From: Rhodovulum marinum | GTDB lineage: Bacteria; Pseudomonadota; Alphaproteobacteria; Rhodobacterales; Rhodobacteraceae | NCBI RefSeq assembly: GCF_004343075.1 | Contig: NZ_SLXP01000002.1 | Span: 1-64,000, forward strand | DNA: 64,000 bases | Direction of reading: 5' to 3' | Part shown: one piece after another, positions 61,859 to 64,000 of the stretch | How positions within the stretch are numbered: the stretch's first letter is position 1 | Layout: each line of letters begins with the position of its first letter | Notes under the pieces: model-generated | Told to the model about the DNA's origin: nothing | Databases searched by the model: none | The model's input: only the letters and a program-made list of their open reading frames with translations | Program-made: the position numbers and the translations under genes

Positions 61859-63583
61859 TCAGGGCTGGCGCAGCACCGCCGACACCGGGGCCAGCGTCAC
61901 TTGCTCGGCCTCGGCTTCCAGCGCCCAGGAATACAGCGCGGTCACCGTGTCGGAATAGCTGTGCCCGACCATCACCACATGCCCGTCCTGACGTGCCTTG
62001 AACACCGCCCGGTCCAGCACGCGGCGGATCGTCGGCGCGTTCGGGCGGTCGTCATCGATCACCCGAAACACCGTCGCCTGCGGCACGCCCGCCTGCCCGG
62101 CCAGCCGCGCGGCGCTGTTCAACCCGCGGTCATAGGTCACCAACCCGTGCCCGGTCTCTCCGGCAAAGGCCACCATCTGCGCGGTCAGCGCCCGATCGTC
62201 CTGGAACCCGCCCGAGGCCACGTCCAGAACCGCCACCGCCCGGTCGAGCAGCGCGCGCTGCGCGGTCAGCACGACCTCCAGGTCGCTCGGCACGGCCCCC
62301 GCGGGCAACGCCGAGGCCAGCGCCACCACCTCGTAGCCCGCCGCCCGGTAGGCCGCCATCGCCTCGGCGGCATCGGGCCGAGTCGGGTCCACCGCAAAGG
62401 TCACCGGGAACGAAAAGGTCATCAGCGTCTCGCGGTCCAGCCCCTGCTCGCCCGCGTCGATCAGGATCACCGAGAACAACGGCCGGTCGCTCTCGGTCTG
62501 GAACGGGACCGCGTTGCGCGCCAGCGCCCCAAGCGCGATGGCCGGCTCTTCCGCAGGCGCGTCCGCGGCCTGAGCGCTTTCGGCGGGGGCCGCCGTGACC
62601 ACCTCGGCCGCGGCCGGCGGTTCGGGCGCCGCCTCGTTCACCGTGGGCAGGCGGCCGATGCGGATATCGGTCGTTCCGACCGTCGCCCCGGGCGCCGGCA
62701 CACGCAGCCCTGTCTCGCCCGCAACGTCCGACGGGTCCTCGGCGGTGTCCTGCGTCGGTGCATCGGCGGGAAGACCCGGCAGCGGCCGCACCCGCGGCTG
62801 TTCCGCCACTCCAGGCCCGCCATCATCCGAAGACTGGGCAACCGGGGCGGCGCGCTCCGGTTCGACGGGCGGCGCCGTGTCGGCGGTCCGGGCGGCAGCG
62901 GTATCCATGCGGGGCGCCGGCGCGGGATCGGTCACCGTTTCGGGCAGGTCCGGCTGCGGCGCGGGACTGCCCGGCGCCGCATCGGCCGCTTGGGCGGTCT
63001 GCGTCTCGCGCCGGGATTCGGCCGCCGGCCCGGGGGCACTACGCAACGCGGCGGGCGCATCGGCCCCGGGCGCCGGCACGAAGGGCTCTTCGGCGCCCAG
63101 ATCGGGCGGCGCCTCGGCGGTCAGCGGCGGGGCCAGCCCGTCGGGACCATCGGTCACCGGCTCGGGCGCGGCGGACGGCGCGGTGTCGGGCAACGGCGCC
63201 TCGGCCATCAGGTCGCCCGGTTCGGGGCCGCGCACCGGCGGCGCGCCGCGCGGCTCGGCCTCGGCATCGGGCAGGCTCGCCGCACGTTCGGGCGGCGGGC
63301 GGTTGAATTCCGACCCCGGCGGCAACTCGATATCGGTGGCCGGCCCGCCCAGCGGCGCGGGAACCGCCGGCCGGCCCGTCGACGCAGGCCCCCCCGACGG
63401 AACCGGGGGCGCCGCTTCGGGCATCAACGTGCCCTGGTCCGGCGCCTCGGGACGGGCGGCCATCTGCGGCGCGGGCGCCTCGCCCGGCCCGGTCGGCGCG
63501 GGCCCCACCAGCGCCAGCACGACCAGGCCCAGCCCGGTCACGACGATGCCCCAGACGATCCCGCTGAACAGCCCCCTGCCCAT
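61859..63583 (-). CDS. Divergent polysaccharide deacetylase family protein (YibQ-like)
   Basis: The 574-residue protein has an N-terminal membrane anchor (GLFSGIVWGIVVTGLGLVVL), a linker of about 320 residues that is extremely rich in Pro, Ala, Glu and Asp, and a C-terminal YibQ-type deacetylase-like domain (SVILIDAGEQGL, VVMVGHSYSDTVTALYSW). A YibQ homologue also lies next to trp genes in R. sphaeroides. ATG 63583 follows AAGGAG. It is divergent from trpG. Confidence 0.87.
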   Translation of the reverse strand: MGRGLFSGIVWGIVVTGLGLVVLALVGPAPTGPGEAPAPQMAARPEAPDQGTLMPEAAPPVPSGGPASTGRPAVPAPLGGPATDIELPPGSEFNRPPPERAASLPDAEAEPRGAPPVRGPEPGDLMAEAPLPDTAPSAAPEPVTDGPDGLAPPLTAEAPPDLGAEEPFVPAPGADAPAALRSAPGPAAESRRETQTAQAADAAPGSPAPQPDLPETVTDPAPAPRMDTAAARTADTAPPVEPERAAPVAQSSDDGGPGVAEQPRVRPLPGLPADAPTQDTAEDPSDVAGETGLRVPAPGATVGTTDIRIGRLPTVNEAAPEPPAAAEVVTAAPAESAQAADAPAEEPAIALGALARNAVPFQTESDRPLFSVILIDAGEQGLDRETLMTFSFPVTFAVDPTRPDAAEAMAAYRAAGYEVVALASALPAGAVPSDLEVVLTAQRALLDRAVAVLDVASGGFQDDRALTAQMVAFAGETGHGLVTYDRGLNSAARLAGQAGVPQATVFRVIDDDRPNAPTIRRVLDRAVFKARQDGHVVMVGHSYSDTVTALYSWALEAEAEQVTLAPVSAVLRQP

Positions 63584-63738
63584 GCCTCGCTCCTTCGGTA
63601 AAACGGCCTGCCGCCTCTTGCCTTCTGCCTTGCGCGCGGATCTGCCCGCGCCACCGCCCCTTGACCGGGGCGCACTGCTCTGAACATGTATAGCCCGACC
63701 CGCAAGCCGGTTCACCCCCTTTCGCTGATGGCGCGACC

Positions 63739-64000
63739 ATGCTGCTTCTGATCGACAACTACGACAGTTTTACCTACAACCTCGTCCATTACCTGGGTGA
63801 GTTGGGCGCCGAAACGCGCGTGGTCCGCAACGACGCGATGGACGTCCAGCAGGCGATGGCGCTGCGGCCTTCGGCGATCCTGCTCTCGCCCGGCCCGTGC
63901 GACCCGGCCCAGGCGGGCATCTGCCTGGCCCTGACCCGCGCCGCCGCCGAAACCGGCACGCCGCTGATGGGCGTCTGCCTGGGCCACCAGACCATCGGCG
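63739..64000 (+). CDS. trpG: Anthranilate/aminodeoxychorismate synthase glutaminase component (partial)
   Basis: The frame starts at ATG 63739 ([20 protein letters not shown]) and runs off the window after [12 protein letters not shown], which contains the glutaminase cysteine. The [11 protein letters not shown] loop is also present. It is a class I glutaminase subunit; whether it serves TrpE or PabB cannot be told from this end. The ribosome site is weak. Confidence 0.9.
   Translation, partial: MLLLIDNYDSFTYNLVHYLGELGAETRVVRNDAMDVQQAMALRPSAILLSPGPCDPAQAGICLALTRAAAETGTPLMGVCLGHQTIG

Noticed and set aside
61901-63601. 566-codon Gly/Arg-rich open frame opposite the yibQ-like gene
   Set aside because: It is the complement of a Pro/Ala-rich linker and looks like no real protein.

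Overview
The window is a GC-rich chromosomal segment from an alphaproteobacterium, almost certainly a member of Rhodobacterales (Roseobacter/Rhodobacter group). The evidence is a circularly permuted two-piece tmRNA with an ANDN...ALAA tag, the F1-ATPase zeta inhibitor, trgAB-cysK, AcuI acrylyl-CoA reductase, an alphaproteobacterial SspB, four proteins ending in VPLPA-CTERM sorting signals, and an RNase E whose S1 domain is split by a long charged insert. Most genes are ordinary core or clade-typical genes in tight operons with ATGA-type stop/start overlaps.

Positions 1-1490 are accessory DNA with visibly lower GC. The end of an IS3-family element (1-95) abuts a small gene typical of Dnd (DNA phosphorothioation) loci. 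It is followed by a 292-codon open frame that is a chimera: the N-terminal third of the DndD ATPase joined in frame to the C-terminal end of a DptH/HerA-like ATPase. This looks like a deletion remnant of a phosphorothioation modification-restriction island, and it sits against the 3' end of a tRNA-Ser(GGA) gene, a classic island attachment position.

From 1.6 to 11.5 kb a leftward gene train reads class V aminotransferase, photolyase, cyclopropane-fatty-acid synthase family, trgA, trgB, cysK, MscS-type channel, alaX; it looks like a stress/tellurite/cysteine operon. At 11.5-24 kb follow a BCCT transporter with a universal stress protein, acuI, DinB, an orphan solute-binding protein, a rhodanese/YeeE sulfur module, ssrA, chrA, sspB, fumC and small genes. 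At 24-34 kb are P450 plus hydrolase, ccdA/tusA, rne with a long leader, and dctBD, in which DctD lacks the GAFTGA loop. At 34-37 kb is a purC-purS-(adh)-purQ cluster; purN and purM lie at 47.6-49.3 kb.

At 37-51 kb are the zeta inhibitor, a betaine-homocysteine methyltransferase, a corrinoid protein with DUF1638 partner, the four VPLPA-CTERM secreted proteins (SGNH hydrolase, two proteins of unknown function, alkaline phosphatase), SufE and RNase D. At 51-57 kb are a TRAP transporter with an isocitrate-lyase-superfamily enzyme, an EnvZ-like kinase, an MBL hydrolase and tRNA-Asn. At 57.5-61.8 kb is a complete Anbu operon (circularly permuted ATP-grasp, alpha-E, transglutaminase, proteasome-like Anbu peptidase), a family system whose function remains unsettled. 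The window closes with a divergent polysaccharide deacetylase gene (yibQ-like) and, divergently, the start of trpG/pabA, cut by the window edge.

The strongest candidates for novelty are the dndD::dptH chimera, the sigma54-type regulator without GAFTGA, the BHMT/corrinoid/DUF1638/small-membrane-protein module and the Anbu operon. No phage or CRISPR array was seen.
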